DNA from: Ettlia oleoabundans | Taxonomy: Eukaryota > Chlorophyta > Chlorophyceae > Chlamydomonadales | Reading direction: 5' to 3' | Length of the DNA stretch: 32,781 nucleotides | NCBI GenBank assembly: GCA_019693395.1 | Contig: JAAMXP010001233.1 | Span: 1 to 32,781, forward strand | Shown here: positions 12,601-22,818 of the stretch, piece after piece | How positions within the stretch are numbered: the stretch's first letter is position 1 | How the letters are laid out: each line of letters begins with the position of its first letter | Made by a program: the position numbers and the translations under genes | Notes under the pieces: generated by a model | Told to the model about the DNA's origin: nothing | Databases searched by the model: none | What the model saw: only the letters and a program-made list of their open reading frames with translations

Positions 12601-13914
12601 GAGGCCCGCAGCCTGCACCCCAGCATGCCTGGCACCAGTGGGCTGCACTTGGTCAAGTGTGTTCGATTGTGGCGGCATACTTCTCAATCACAACAACCGG
12701 ATGGCTGAGCAGGCTGTGTTTGCTAGGTGGATTGTCTGGCGACATGTGTCTTGCTTGTTTGCTGAGTCATTGCCTTGCTGACTCCTTGCCCATTTGTTGC
12801 TGACTCCTCGCCCACTTGGGGTTGGATGCAGGGGAGGGCCGTGGGTTCGAGATCGCGCAGGGGCGGCTGGGCCCCGGTCGACTGCACCACTGCATGCGTC
12901 TGATAGGCATGGGAGAGCGGGCCTTGGATCTTATGCTTAAGGCAAGCTGGGGCAGCAGCCCACCTCAACAATCTATATTGAAACTTGATGGAAATGGGCC
13001 TCAGCAAGGCTAGCTGCTGCCTGTTGTCACTCACTGCATTATTACCTAAAAGTGCTTTTCTTTTAACGTGGTATGCAGCGCGCTGAGGGGCGCACTGCCT
13101 TCAAGCACAAGCTATCGCAGCACCAATCTGTGCGGCTGGACATTGCACGCAGCAGGATCGAGCTGGATGCAGCCAGGTGGGTGGTGTCGTGCGCCTGCCT
13201 CTCAACTAAATTGGCGGCAGCAGCAGTGGTATTTAGCACATGCAACCTTGCCTTGGCTTGCCTTGCACTTCATTGCTGTGCCTCGCCAACTTCAACTATC
13301 CTCGCTTTGGGTTGCTTCTAGCTGCTGAAAGTTATCCAACGGCGTTGCTGGCCTCGTGTCCCTCGGCTGGTTGCAGGCTGGTTGTGCTTCAGGCGGCGCT
13401 TGCCCTGGATCAAGTGGGGAACAAGGAGGCGCGGGGCGAGATTGCGGCGGCCAAGGCGCTGGCACCATCAACCGTGATTGCCATTATTGACAGGGCCATC
13501 CAGGTGAGGGACAAGGTTAGGGGGAACTGAACCTACGGTTGATGCCTGTCTTGGAGCAAAGAGACTGTAATATGCCCATGCCTGCACCGTGCCCTGCATC
13601 CTGTGCATTGCTGGCAAATGTGCGTGCCACCAGAAGAATGACGAGCGGAATTTCCCGACCTTTGTAACCCACTCTAGGCATTTCACACCTATTACATTGC
13701 ATTGGACAGCTGAACAGCCAACAATTTGCTGAACCGTCCCGCACCCTTCCCACTTGCTCAGGTGCACGGCGCAGCGGGGGTGAGTGATGTGACGCCGTTG
13801 GCGCACATGTTCGCGGGCGCGCGCACGCTACGCCTGGCAGATGGGCCGGATGTGGTTCACCTGGAGACCATCGCCAAGCTGGAGCTTGTTGGTGCCAGGA
13901 GAGCTCGCCTCTGA
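6663..13914 (+). CDS. ACAD11: ACAD10/11 (IBR3)-type kinase-acyl-CoA dehydrogenase fusion, probably peroxisomal
   Basis: An aminoglycoside-phosphotransferase-like kinase fused to an FAD acyl-CoA dehydrogenase, as in animal ACAD11 (4-hydroxyacyl-CoA breakdown) and plant IBR3 (indole-butyric acid beta-oxidation). Exons: 6663-6950, 7122-7250, 7425-7553, 7846-7983, 8222-8328, 8562-8691, 8817-8927, 9141-9251, 9447-10317, 10547-10663, 10878-10970, 11204-11292, 11509-11681, 11899-11971, 12232-12299, 12504-12598, 12832-12941, 13079-13176, 13377-13503, 13762-13914; about 1069 aa. Kinase motifs: [14 protein letters not shown]260-G-D262 with N267, and D283-W-E. The 290-codon exon 9 holds a linker with two 61-residue repeats. 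The dehydrogenase half starts near residue 645 and has [28 protein letters not shown] and [15 protein letters not shown]; the C-terminal FAD motif reads [10 protein letters not shown]. The protein ends in ARL, a PTS1-type signal. Introns starting at 10318, 11682, 11972 and 12942 have GC donors. The N-terminal 60 residues are the least certain part. Confidence 0.92.
9597..9779 (+). repeat. 61-residue coding repeat, copy 1, in the ACAD11-like linker
   Basis: Encodes residues 432-492, beginning [16 protein letters not shown], continuing [20 protein letters not shown] and ending in an Ala/Glu-rich helix-like stretch. It is followed by a Ser/Gly/Gln-rich spacer before copy 2. I know no named domain with this pattern. 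It is absent from my knowledge of ACAD11/IBR3, where the linker is short. Confidence 0.85.
9933..10115 (+). repeat. 61-residue coding repeat, copy 2, in the ACAD11-like linker
   Basis: Encodes residues 544-604, beginning [16 protein letters not shown]. It has exactly the same length as copy 1, with only about eight mostly conservative amino-acid changes (T/A, I/V, D/S, L/M, A/E, T/S, Q/K, L/V). Many further differences fall silently at third codon positions. The flanking Ser/Gly/Gln spacers are not conserved between the copies. Confidence 0.85.
12775..12818. repeat. 22-bp imperfect tandem duplication in an ACAD11-like intron
   Basis: Two adjacent 22-base units (12775-12796 and 12797-12818), each starting TTGCTGACTCCT, with two mismatches. 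They lie in the intron before the exon at 12832, just upstream of the acceptor, where they duplicate pyrimidine-rich sequence. Confidence 0.7.
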
Positions 13915-14212
13915 TGGCACACTGCAGCCAAGTCGGGCCCCAAGGCCCCAGCTGACGCCAATGCGGGACGCTGCTGCGCGCCCATTCCGTTCAGGCTAAT
14001 ATACTGGCAATGAACGGTGGCTTCAATGAAAACAATGGTGTTGGCCAAATATTGAGTGGTTTAGAATACCAGAACAGCGCATGCACCGAGCGGTGCTAGT
14101 GCTAGATCACCCCTTAGGACCTGTTGCACAGTTTTGACTGCCTCTGCCTGTTGTGTCGTTGTGTAGGCCGTGTACAATCAGCATCCCAGATTGTGAATAA
14201 GCATGCAAAGGC

Positions 14213-14217
14213 TGTAA
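14213..14217 (+). terminator. TGTAA poly(A) signal candidate of the ACAD11-like gene
   Basis: TGTAA about 300 bases after the stop codon on the same strand, in the convergent interval shared with the YlmG gene. The position fits a chlorophyte 3' UTR, but five bases alone are weak evidence. Confidence 0.4.
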
Positions 14218-14324
14218 GGATTCTTTAGCGAGCCTCTTGTTGTGCTTCGAGCTCAAGATAGGCTGCTGGTTGGGTAGCTGCTGGCAGGTCCTGGCTGACC
14301 GGAAAGCGGGGTGGCATGACTGAG

Positions 14325-14329
14325 TTACA
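14325..14329 (-). terminator. TGTAA poly(A) signal candidate of the YlmG gene
   Basis: TTACA on the + strand, read TGTAA on the - strand, about 360 bases beyond the YlmG stop at 14690. Together with the signal at 14213-14217 it divides the convergent interval 13915-14689 into two overlapping 3' UTRs. Nothing else in that interval looks like a gene. Confidence 0.35.
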
Positions 14330-14689
14330 CGGGAAGCATTGGTAGACAACGGACATCGATGCCAGCCATGAGAAGCAAGATAGGGAGGAGAAATGAAGCT
14401 GTGAAGAAGGAGAAGAACGGAGCAGCAGTGGAACCATGGGATGCAAGTCAACGTAGAGGAAAGGCCAGGCAAAGCAAGCTAAAAAGAAGCTTTCCATTCA
14501 GGGCGTCAAGGCTGCTTGCTCGGCCACCAGGGTCTCAAACTTCAAAAACAGACTGTCAGTCGCCACTTCAATTAGACGTGCTGCTTTCTGGCATTCACCA
14601 GTACGGCTGTTGCGATGCTTCTGCTTGCATTCACCAGCAGGGGCGTTGATGCCCTAGTCCATCACCAGTCAAGGTATCGCCGGCGGTGG

Positions 14690-15600
14690 TTACCAGTAGC
14701 GTGACTCGTCATCCGCCACATCCAGCGCTCCCGCCAGGAATTGCAGGATGAAGAACCCAAAAAGTGGGGTGAGGTCGATGGAGCCCAGCAGCGGTGGCAC
14801 CAGCCCGCTGAACAGCTTCAGGTAAGGATCAGTGACCTGTGGAAGATGTGGAGGGAGGAAGCCGAGACTGATGGGTGGTGGTTGGGGCGACATAAGGCAC
14901 AAGAGGGGCAGTCAGGGTGGCAAAGTGCGGGGACAGCTGGTATAGTTTGAGCTGGGCTGGAAGTAAAATGACGCTTGAAGGCAGTCGGAACTCTTACGCG
15001 CAGCTCAGGTAAGGTGTGGTAGGGTGTATGCCAAGCATGCTGACAACAGTTTCAAGACGTTTTCGTGACGAGAGTGCAAGCAAAACAGGTAACCCGCCAA
15101 CACACCTGGCGCAGGGCCGAGAAGGGCTGCTGCTCCCACCATTGGAAGGTTGGGAACCAGGACAGCAGCACGCGTACGAAGAGCAGCAGCAGGTAGAGCT
15201 TGATGAAGGAGGCGACCGCACGCGTGATAATCATGAAAGTGTCGGTGCTGCCCGAGACGGCCGCGAATGGCGCCACAAGCGCCAGCATGCGCATCTGCTT
15301 CATGCTGGTGCGAATCTGCTCATTGAGGGCCTCTGCGTCCTGCTCCGCCACTTGGCGAGCTGCCTGAGCTGCCGCCGCACGTGCAGCTGCGACGCAGCGC
15401 TGCACCAGGCAGCTAGCTGCAGCGGTGAGGCGGAGCAGCGGCGAGCTTGGCAGCAGTGCGGGGCTGCCCGCGCCCGCCACGCCGCTGCAGCCCACCATGA
15501 GGGCCTTGCTGCTGCACCTGCTGCTACCGCGGCTGCTGCTGTGCGCCAGGGGCCCGCGCTGCGAGAGTGCTGCCCGCTGCATGACTGCTGTGGCCTGCAT
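14690..15600 (-). CDS. YLMG1: YlmG/YggT-family chloroplast membrane protein
   Basis: A small integral membrane protein of the YggT/YlmG family, linked in plants to plastid nucleoid organisation and thylakoid function. Two exons, 15600-15106 and 14836-14690, joined by a GT-AG intron in phase 0, give 213 aa. Residues 1 to about 85 are rich in Ser, Ala and Arg with few acidic residues, like a chloroplast transit peptide. A charged stretch (RQVAEQDAEALNEQ) follows, then hydrophobic segments beginning MLALVAPFAAVSG and KLYLLLLFVRVLLSWFP. The second exon carries the family core VTDPYLKLFSGLVPP and the IDLTPLFGFFILQFL segment. The start is the first ATG in frame; the frame stays open upstream to 15729 without another ATG. 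It diverges from ORC2. Membership of the family is firm; assignment to the YLMG1 subgroup is inferred from the transit peptide. Confidence 0.88.
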
Positions 15601-15965
15601 GTGGGTTGCGATGTCGCGATTGCCTGAGCTGTTGTGCTTACTTGGAGTGGCAAGCGGAACGGAGATTGAGGAGCTGCCGGCGTCGAGTGACTGACCCAGC
15701 TGTCGGAATAGCCTGGGTGCAGCCCACAAATTAACTTCAGCTGCAATGTGCTTCCGAATCGACGCTTCGTGCGATGATAGCCGTCCTCATCTCCATCATG
15801 CTGGGTGCTGCTGGGCTACTCCTCGTTCAATGCGGCCATGGTCAATGCTCAATAAGCAACATTTATTGGTTTATTTGTTGCGCCAATACGCGTCTGGTGA
15901 AATTGCTCGCAGCCCGCTGCCCAGCAGCAGCTCTCCCCAGGTGGCAGCAGCGTGTAGCAGGCGTC
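15601..15965. other. Divergent promoter region between the YlmG and ORC2 genes
   Basis: 365 bases between two start codons facing apart. The stretch around 15855-15885 is locally AT-rich, with an ATTGG (inverted CCAAT-like) element, and may serve both genes. No TATA box is obvious. The ORC2 frame is open through this interval from 15774, but that part would encode an unlikely hydrophobic leader. Confidence 0.35.
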
Positions 15966-18493
15966 ATGGTCAGGAAACGTAAAGCCCCAGCAGTGCAGGA
16001 TGAGTCAGAACACACCGGCTCAGAGGGAGAGGTGCGCGGTCACCCTCTTGATTTCTTGATCACTTTAAGCCTGCACTGGCGACGCTGCTTCATGCTTGAC
16101 ACAGCGGCGTCCGCTTCCAAGATGTCGCAGGAGCGTGAGGGAGACGAGCCGGGCGGTGGTGGCAAGCGTCTCAGACGGTACGCCCGTGGCGGCGCCTCCG
16201 GCTCTGGACCCGCGGGAGCCGCCAGTGTGGTCAGCTCGTTCTTCCGGCACCAAAACTTGACAGGCAGCAGCCGCACACTGGCAGATGTGCAATTGGACAC
16301 AGGGGTAGTGGAGGACGAGGAGGAAGGGCTGCGCGATCGGCTTGCCTCCCTGCCGCAGCGGCACCCCAACGAGAAAGCAGCTCTACGGCGCCGCCACCAC
16401 GCGCAGTTTGGGCGGTGGTGGTGCCAGCTGCGCGTTGGGAACTCCCTGCTGTTCTACGGCTTTGGCTCCAAGTTTGAGCTGCTTTCCACGTTTGCGCGGG
16501 AGCACACTGGGGATGGAGCATGCCTGGCCGTGAATGGCCTGCGCCCCAACCTGACAGCCAAACAGGTGGGACTGGCGAACCGCTGCTACCGGATGCAGCC
16601 TGCGGCCAGACTTGCAAGATTTTGATGTGCAGCCCAAGTGCCATGCAAGCCAACCCACCCATACTGTTTGGGCTCTGCGCTCATTGCGGTTATTGCCAGA
16701 GCACCAGTCTGCTTCATTGGCAGTCCTTCAGAAGTTTCAGGCACGCACTTTGCCTGAGAGTTTGATTGCTCGCCCTTTCCCTCCCTCTTTGTCCCTGTCG
16801 GTCCATGAGCTGGTCTGCAGATTCTGCAGTATGCCACAGCAGCGTTGAAAGGAACCAAGCCGGGGCATTACCGCGGCTGCACCAAGGATGATTTGCTTGA
16901 CCTCATGCGGCGGGATGAGCGGCGGTTGTACCTCGCGCTGCACAACATCGACGGCCCAGGTTCTTGCGAATTGATTTGGGCGTAGTGCATATTGGGGGTT
17001 CATAAACAAGAATGGAAACAGCACAGTGTTCAGTGTATAACACAACATGAAGTGCAGCGGCGAAGGGATCATGGACGGCTGCAGGCCCAGCAGCGGACAA
17101 CTTCTTGTCTTGCCGCCAACCCCAACCACAGCAACATTTTTGGCCACGTCCATGCCACAATTTGCAGGCCTGCGCGACCATAGCGCGCAGCGCATGCTGT
17201 CTGAGCTGTCGGCTTTGCCCAACGTGCACCTGGCTGCCACTGTGGACCATGTAAATGCAGCGCTGCTGTGGGACCAACAGGTGGGCTTGCAGGGTGGAGA
17301 TTTGTGTTTGAAAGTGGCTTGGCACGCCGCTTGGGTCGAAGCCAGGTATTCACCGGGGAAGCGACTTCACACGAAACGAGGACAGGACGGCAGGATTTCG
17401 CGCCGAACTGCAACGGCAAGCTCAATGGGAAGGTGTTGCTACAGTTGCAGAACACAGTTGCAAGCACATGACCTTGCACCCGCCTGCCTGCTGCAGACGC
17501 GGGATCGCTTCTCGTGGGTTTACCACAACGTCACAAATTACGAGCCATACCTGCGGGAGGTTGGCTACTCTGGTAGGTGATTCTGGCGGGTTGTTGTTTG
17601 GCAGTTGGGATGCTTGCTTGCTTGCCAGCTGTTCTTATCTAGCTTCTACCTGCTCTATCAGCCTGTAAGGGATCTCCCCGGTGCACCCCCAGCCTATCTT
17701 GCAACACATTTCTGCGCAACCACAACTTTGCTGGTCTTGCTTACACCACCCCTACCGCAGAAATTCCCTCCCTGCTGGTGGGCCGCAGCGAGCAGTGCAG
17801 CAAGCAGAGCGCTCAGGTGGTGCTCGCCTCGCTGTCTCACAGCGCCCGAGAGGTCTTCCGCCTTATGGCTGATGCACAGCTGGATCCCTCGGGGGAGCAG
17901 GGTGAGCACACCAGTGCTGCAACATATTCCTATCCCTCACTAAATTTGCCTCCTCAGCCTGCCAGGTGCTTCTGGTGTGTTTGTGCCCATGAGTGCCATG
18001 TGCATGAACGCAATGCGCCGCATTATTCAACAGGCATTCCCCTGCCGCTAATCTGCAGGCGTGGGATTCCAGAGCTTGTTCCAGCAGTGCCGCGAGCGCT
18101 TTTTGGTGTCCAACCAGATGCTGCTCAAGTCCTTCCTCACAGAGTTTCGGGACCACGAGCTGCTGCAGACCAAGCGAGTGCTCTGCTTGACGTCTGGGTT
18201 GATATGCGCTGAAGTAGAACTTGGTTTTGACCAGCTGTGCAGTGGGAGAGGCGGGGCAGTGTAAACATGCATGGTTGGCAGTTCACTGTTGCACTTGGCC
18301 AGAGGTTGTTTGCTGCCATCTCCAAGCCTGCAAACCATCCTGACTTTTGTTTACTTAATTTGCTCCCCCACTGCTGCTGCCTGTTGTCCAATGGTGCGGC
18401 AGGCGGGCTGCCGACGGCTCAGACCTGCTGCACATCCCACTCGAGGAGGAGGTGCTGAAGCAGGTGCTGCAGGACCTGGATGCCATGGGCTGA
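15966..18493 (+). CDS. ORC2: Origin recognition complex subunit 2
   Basis: A subunit of the nuclear origin recognition complex, which loads the MCM helicase. Exons: 15966-16565, 16821-16959, 17168-17280, 17497-17572, 17761-17901, 18059-18173, 18403-18493; about 424 aa. The N-terminus (MVRKRKAPAVQDESEHTGSE) is charged and disordered with KRLRR basic clusters. The ORC2 fold begins near FRHQNL. The P-loop-like signature NSLLFYGFGSKFELL is the family hallmark. Further matches to animal ORC2 are LYLALHNIDGPGLRDHSAQR, HLAATVDHVNAALLWDQQ, SFLTEFRDHELLQTK and DGSDLLHIPLEE. The intron at 18174-18402 needs a GCGAGT donor to keep frame and alignment. Residues from about 23 to 55 are hydrophobic, and GTGCGC at 16032 could be a donor, so a small unmodelled intron may exist in exon 1. 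Some upstream exon could also be missing. Confidence 0.92.
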
Positions 18494-18589
18494 GGCCTAC
18501 TGGGCGGCTGAGGCCAACTGGGCGGCCCAGCTGGACGCATGTAGGGCATGATGACCGGCGGCAGCAGCTGGATGCCATCGGCTGAAGCC
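18476..18589 (+). repeat. Imperfect direct repeats over the ORC2 stop codon and early 3' UTR
   Basis: A 22-base segment starting CTGGATGCCAT at 18476-18497, which contains the ORC2 stop, recurs with two changes at 18568-18589. Between them an 18-base unit starting TGAGGCC is repeated in tandem at 18491-18508 and 18509-18526, with one mismatch. Local duplication of the coding end has thus made extra in-frame TGAs. Confidence 0.65.
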
Positions 18590-19306
18590 TGGGCAGCATT
18601 GTTGTGTGTTGGCAAATGAGCAGCAGCAAAAGCAGCAGCAGCTTGGAAGTTGGGAAGGAGCCAAAGGGCAGCCCGGCTTGTTTGGGCGTTGACCCGCTGT
18701 CCCATGGAGGAAAATTTCACCTGCTCGCTCCCACTGTTTCTGGGTTAGTTGATGCTGCTGATATGCGCACTACTGCTATTTACACTGACAACAACAGCGC
18801 CAGGGTGGCAGGGCAAGGAACACACAAGTTCATGCAGGCATAAGGCTAGTGGCTTCAGATATTGACCTGTACAAGAGCGGCAGAATGGCTGCCAGCGGGC
18901 AAAAGCGAGGTGCCTCAACTCGCAATAACAAATTTGGGCGGAGCAGCAGACAAAAAGAAAGTACAGAAAGGGGAGGGAGGTAGTGGCATGTACAGTGAGG
19001 AAAGCCCGCCAGATATGTGCAAGCAAAGGACGCATGGGGAGCAAGCTTGCCTGCTGAGAGGCGAGCGCCTAATGCCATGCTGATGTGTGCAGAACAGTAG
19101 CATGGGATCTGGCACAATCAATCATGTGAGGGATGCAACGATGCGTTCTGTTTGACTGTATAACAATTCTGGATGGGAAAGAAAGAGACTGGTGAGGGGT
19201 TAAAGCTAGGTGGAATGATGGGGCGTATCCCCTGGGGCATTGCATTACAATAGCAACTACTGCTTCGGACAGGTAAGCATGAACCAGTCGAATGATTAGT
19301 AACTTT
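18494..19306. other. Convergent interval between the ORC2 and LRR genes, no gene seen
   Basis: About 800 bases between two stop codons facing each other. It holds the duplicated segment above, CAG-rich sequence near 18615-18645, and the candidate poly(A) signal of the LRR gene. I found no convincing frame, tRNA or mobile-element end in it. No TGTAA on the + strand was seen for ORC2. Confidence 0.5.
19245..19249 (-). terminator. TGTAA poly(A) signal candidate of the LRR gene
   Basis: TTACA on the + strand, read TGTAA on the - strand, 58 bases beyond the stop of the leucine-rich-repeat gene. The spacing and orientation fit the chlorophyte signal. Confidence 0.5.
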
Positions 19307-21634
19307 TCAAGCACGGGCGGGAACAAGGCCCTCCATGCCATTCAGATGCTCAACCGTTGCAGGAGGGACCCACCAGCAGTGCTTGGCTGTGGCAATTCGC
19401 AGGCGTCGGCCGCGGGGCATGCCCCGCAGATGGGTTGCCGCCTCGGACGGCACAGCAGTGCCCATCAGGTGCAACTCCCTCAGCAGGGGCAGGCCAGCTG
19501 CCAGGCAGAGGACGCCCTGCTTGGTGACGCGAGGGCAATGCTCCAGGCTGCGAGATATGCACGCGCACATGCATGTGTCAGCAAAACCAAGATTGAGGAG
19601 CCGAGTGCATGCCCGTTAGCAGCAGATGCAGGCACACAAGCGTCGTTGCTTCAGCACTTTAACCACTTAGAAAAGGCTTGCACCTGAGCCACTGCAGGTT
19701 GGGTGCATGGCCAGACAGCAGAGCGCAGGCGCGGTCCGATACGCGGCAGTCGCTCAGGTTGAGGTGCTCCAAAGAACGAGCCGCTGGCAGGAGCGCCTCG
19801 ATCTCAACGTCTGCGACCAGAGAACGATGCCGGATGAAATGCTTGGCAGTAGCGATATGGCAGCATGCACGACAGCAGGCACACGGCAGCAACATGCCGT
19901 TACACACAAAGGCGCACTGCACAAGAGTGCCAACAAAGGAACGCAAGAAGAAGGTGCCGCCGACCCATGCGCACCTGTGATGGCGTCGCAGCCGGCTAGG
20001 TTGAGGTGGCGCAGGTGGCGCAGGCCGGCCACTTGCAGCCCAATGCCAGTGATGTTGCGGTGACAGCCTGCCAGCTCCAGATGGCTCAGCCTGCATGGGT
20101 GTTAGAGCAGAATGGACGGTTGACAGGGGGCACGCCAGCCGGCAGACAGGTAGATGGGAGGCAGGAGCAAAGCAGACCTTCACTTTTAAGTCTTTAAGTC
20201 AACGCAAAAGGTGCTTCTCTGCTCACAGCGGAAGAGCTACTCTTCCTCATCAAAACTGGACTTCAGCCCACCTGCTGGCGTTCCTCAGCACCGCTGCCAG
20301 GGCAATGTCTGTGACCCCCTCACAGTTGTTCAGGGCCAGTTGGCGCAAGCCAGGAGCCAGCCGCACAAGCTTGAAAAGGGCTGCGTCCTCCAGGCTGCGA
20401 ACATCGCTGAGCTGGAGGCTTGTGAGCCCACTAAGGCGGGACGCCAGCTCGGCACAGGCCTCAATGCCTAGGATGCAGTTGCCGCCCAAATGAAGAGCTT
20501 CCAGGCGGGTCAAGGCAGCCAGCGCCTGCAGGCCCACATCGCTCACAAGTGGCGCTGCAAGCCTGCAAATGACAATGCAAAGCAACATGGGGTTTCAATA
20601 ACTGAGCCCAGCGATGCAAATTGAGCTGGTCATTCCTCCTCCACTTACCGCCTATGACNCCCCCGGTCCTATGGAAGCTACTGAACAGCACACACCCAGA
20701 GCAACACGCAAAGTGCCCACCTATGCAATGCTGAGTCGCCGAGGCGCAGTTCCAGGCGCCGCAGCTGGCTCATGCGGGCGATGGCGGCCGCCCCCTGGTC
20801 GGTGATGCTTCTGTGACCCGTTAGGCTGAGGCTGGTGAGCTGGCGACCTAGGGAGGAAGCTAGCGCCGCCACACCCGCATCTGTGATAGTGGGTGCCGCA
20901 TTGCCGTAGCTGGCACAGCGAAAGATGGCCAGGCTGGCCAGCCGCGGCAGTGCTGCGACCTCTTGGCACGTCGCATCGCTGGCTGCGTCCTCACAGCTAA
21001 GGTGCAGGTTGGTCAGTGCTGTCAGCAGACTGAGGCCAGATAGGAATGGCTCTCTGCTGGCATCGCTGCTGCCACGCTGTCGTGGTGCGCGGAAGCACAG
21101 GTGCGAGAGGCGGGTCAGTGGCAGGAAGAGCCCTGCAAGAGAACCCTGCCACTGCACCAAGCTGCAGCCCTGCAAACTGATGCGGCCCAGCTGATGCAGC
21201 CGCTGCAGTCCTGGAGCGTGGTGGAGCAGCATGCCATGGATTTCCAGAGAGTCCAAGCTTGGGATGGATGCCAGGGGGGCCAAGCTGCGGCAGTCCAGCT
21301 CACTTGAGACCCCAGGCAAGCCGTGCAGGTGCAGGCTACGCAGGCAGCGCAGCCCAGGCAGCGCATCTAGCGGCGGCAGGCCGGCCCGTGTGCTGGCTGC
21401 CAGCTGCAACCGAGCTAAATGCCTCCACCTAGCTGCCACCACTGCAGGCTGTGTGCCGGCTGCGGGGTGCAGCTGCTGCAGCAGCAGGTCCACATGCCGC
21501 TGCCAGCCTCGCGCCACAAGGCGGCATGTTGCAATGTCGGAAGGATGCAAAGCTGCTAGCACCAGCTCGAAGCAGTCACCGCAATCCTCCAAGGATGCCC
21601 AACAAGCCGCACGGCCGCCTTCCACTGGCTTCAT
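19307..21634 (-). CDS. F-box-like leucine-rich-repeat protein
   Basis: Probably an FBXL-type protein, in which an F-box recruits an SCF ubiquitin ligase and the LRRs bind substrate; the substrate is unknown. Exons: 21634-20721, 20562-20272, 20090-19975, 19810-19684, 19547-19307, all GT-AG with agreeing phases, 562 aa. Residues about 15-55 (LVLAALHPSDIATCRLVARG, then WQRHVD) have the helical pattern of an F-box, though weakly. At least ten LRRs follow, of the RI/cysteine-containing kind, for example LEALHLGGNC, LTSLQLSDV, LRHLNLAGCDAIT and LEHLNLSDCRVSD. A plain LRR protein of the AMN1 type is the main alternative. The start is the first ATG; a TATATAA lies 119 bases upstream. One ambiguous base falls in its first intron. 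No signal peptide or membrane segment is visible. Confidence 0.82.
20659..20659. other. Unresolved base (N) in an LRR-gene intron
   Basis: A single N inside the intron between 20721 and 20562. It does not affect the coding model. It marks a low-quality or heterozygous consensus position. Confidence 0.95.
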
Positions 21635-21752
21635 TCGTGCCAACAGGGCACGCCGTTGGACTAAGCTGACGTCCCTGGTGGCGGCTCAAGGGGCACAAGC
21701 GATGGCAACGGGCTTGGAGGCGCCCTACGCTGTGCTCGTGATTTACGCCTGC

Positions 21753-21759
21753 TTATATA
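21753..21759 (-). promoter_or_regulatory. TATA-box candidate of the LRR gene
   Basis: TATATAA on the - strand, in an otherwise GC-rich stretch, 119 bases upstream of the LRR gene ATG. The distance allows a 5' UTR of roughly 90 bases. Confidence 0.4.
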
Positions 21760-22112
21760 TCCCGACACTCGCCTCCTGCGAAGAGCAAGGACAGCGCAAG
21801 GGCTGGGTGAGGTTGCGGGGCAGGGTTCTTCAGTCAGCATGTGGGGGGTCGGACCAACTTTGCTGCAGGCTCCGTCGGAATCTTGCATACAAGAGCTTTG
21901 CCAGCCCAAACTGGCGGGCACCGCCCGCACCCGCGCGTCGACATGTGGTGAGGCTGAGCGGCTCACGGCAAACACACTGGCGCACATTGGACGCAAGTAG
22001 GTCATCGTCTATCCTACTGTTACCTTTTCACGTGCTTAAGGGCCGCGGTGCCCACCGCGAAGCAGCCGCTGAGTTGCCAAAACCAAAACCGTGCCTTGAA
22101 ACGGAGGCACGA

Positions 22113-22439
22113 TCACCGGTGACACATGGTAGGCTGCAACATTGGCATGCTCCAAAATGGCATGTGTGTGTGGGTTGGGCGTTCCGATAATTCATCGGAT
22201 TGCACTTTCCACCCAGCCGCCACCGCTGCCTGGTTGCTATGCCGCTGCTGCGCCGCTGCCGCCAACGTCATGGTGGATGGTGGATTCGCCTCCATTGGCT
22301 TCAAGGTCACTGATCCCATCTCAGCATTATTTTGCTGCTCAAACATACCTTTCCAACCTTCAATTCCAATGCGCTGCAACCCAGTGGTGGCGTAGTACAC
22401 AGTTTGTCGACCGTCGCCCGGCTCTATGCTTTTGGACAT
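22113..22439 (-). CDS. Unrecognised small open frame in the divergent region
   Basis: From the ATG at 22439, 108 codons begin MSKSIEPGDGRQTVYYATTG and end in TGA at 22113. The middle (GIEGWKGMFEQQNNAEMGS) has a mixed composition that looks more like protein than most random frames here. The frame is open further upstream to 22574 with another ATG. I cannot match it to a family, and no poly(A) signal is clear downstream. It lies in the divergent region 21635-22818, so it may be only promoter sequence. Confidence 0.2.
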   Translation of the reverse strand: MSKSIEPGDGRQTVYYATTGLQRIGIEGWKGMFEQQNNAEMGSVTLKPMEANPPSTMTLAAAAQQRHSNQAAVAAGWKVQSDELSERPTHTHMPFWSMPMLQPTMCHR

Positions 22440-22706
22440 CAAGGGATGAGCACCACCAGCTGATAGCACCTCAGCTGCAGTATTCCTGCCAAGGGAGTGC
22501 ACGCTGTCACAGAGCAATCGTAGCAGATGGGCGCCCAACAGCTGTCGACGGCCGCAAAAGAATGAAGGTTGCAATGCACTGCCCTGCCTTGCAGCACCGA
22601 CCCAATCGACTAATTCGGTGGTCTGGGAATCTTGAATGCGAGCCCAGGCAGAAAAGCTGCAAATGGCAATTCTCTATGTGCACCTTTCCGGGGGCTCCAT
22701 CACCAG

Positions 22707-22736
22707 CCCAGCGTGCCACCGCCCAGCGTGCCACCG
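22707..22736. repeat. Perfect 15-bp tandem duplication upstream of SYP81
   Basis: CCCAGCGTGCCACCG occurs twice head to tail at 22707-22721 and 22722-22736, ending 82 bases before the SYP81 ATG. The place suits a promoter or 5' UTR element, but no factor site is recognised. Confidence 0.7.
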
Positions 22737-22818
22737 GCAGTACACATCTTGCTGTCGCGATCGGGCCAAAACCGCTAGTCTATCGCCTTGTCACCTTGAC
22801 GCTACAGCTTGGAATGCC

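Noticed and set aside
16032..16131. Possible small intron in ORC2 exon 1
   Set aside because: A GTGCGC donor and a CCAAG end would fit phase, and the encoded stretch is oddly hydrophobic, but the frame is open and the acceptor is poor, so the longer exon was kept with a caution.
21231..22190. 319-codon + strand open frame across the LRR gene 5' end
   Set aside because: Its first 400 bases are antisense to the well-supported LRR exon, and the rest is Arg/Ser/Ala-rich without recognisable motifs.
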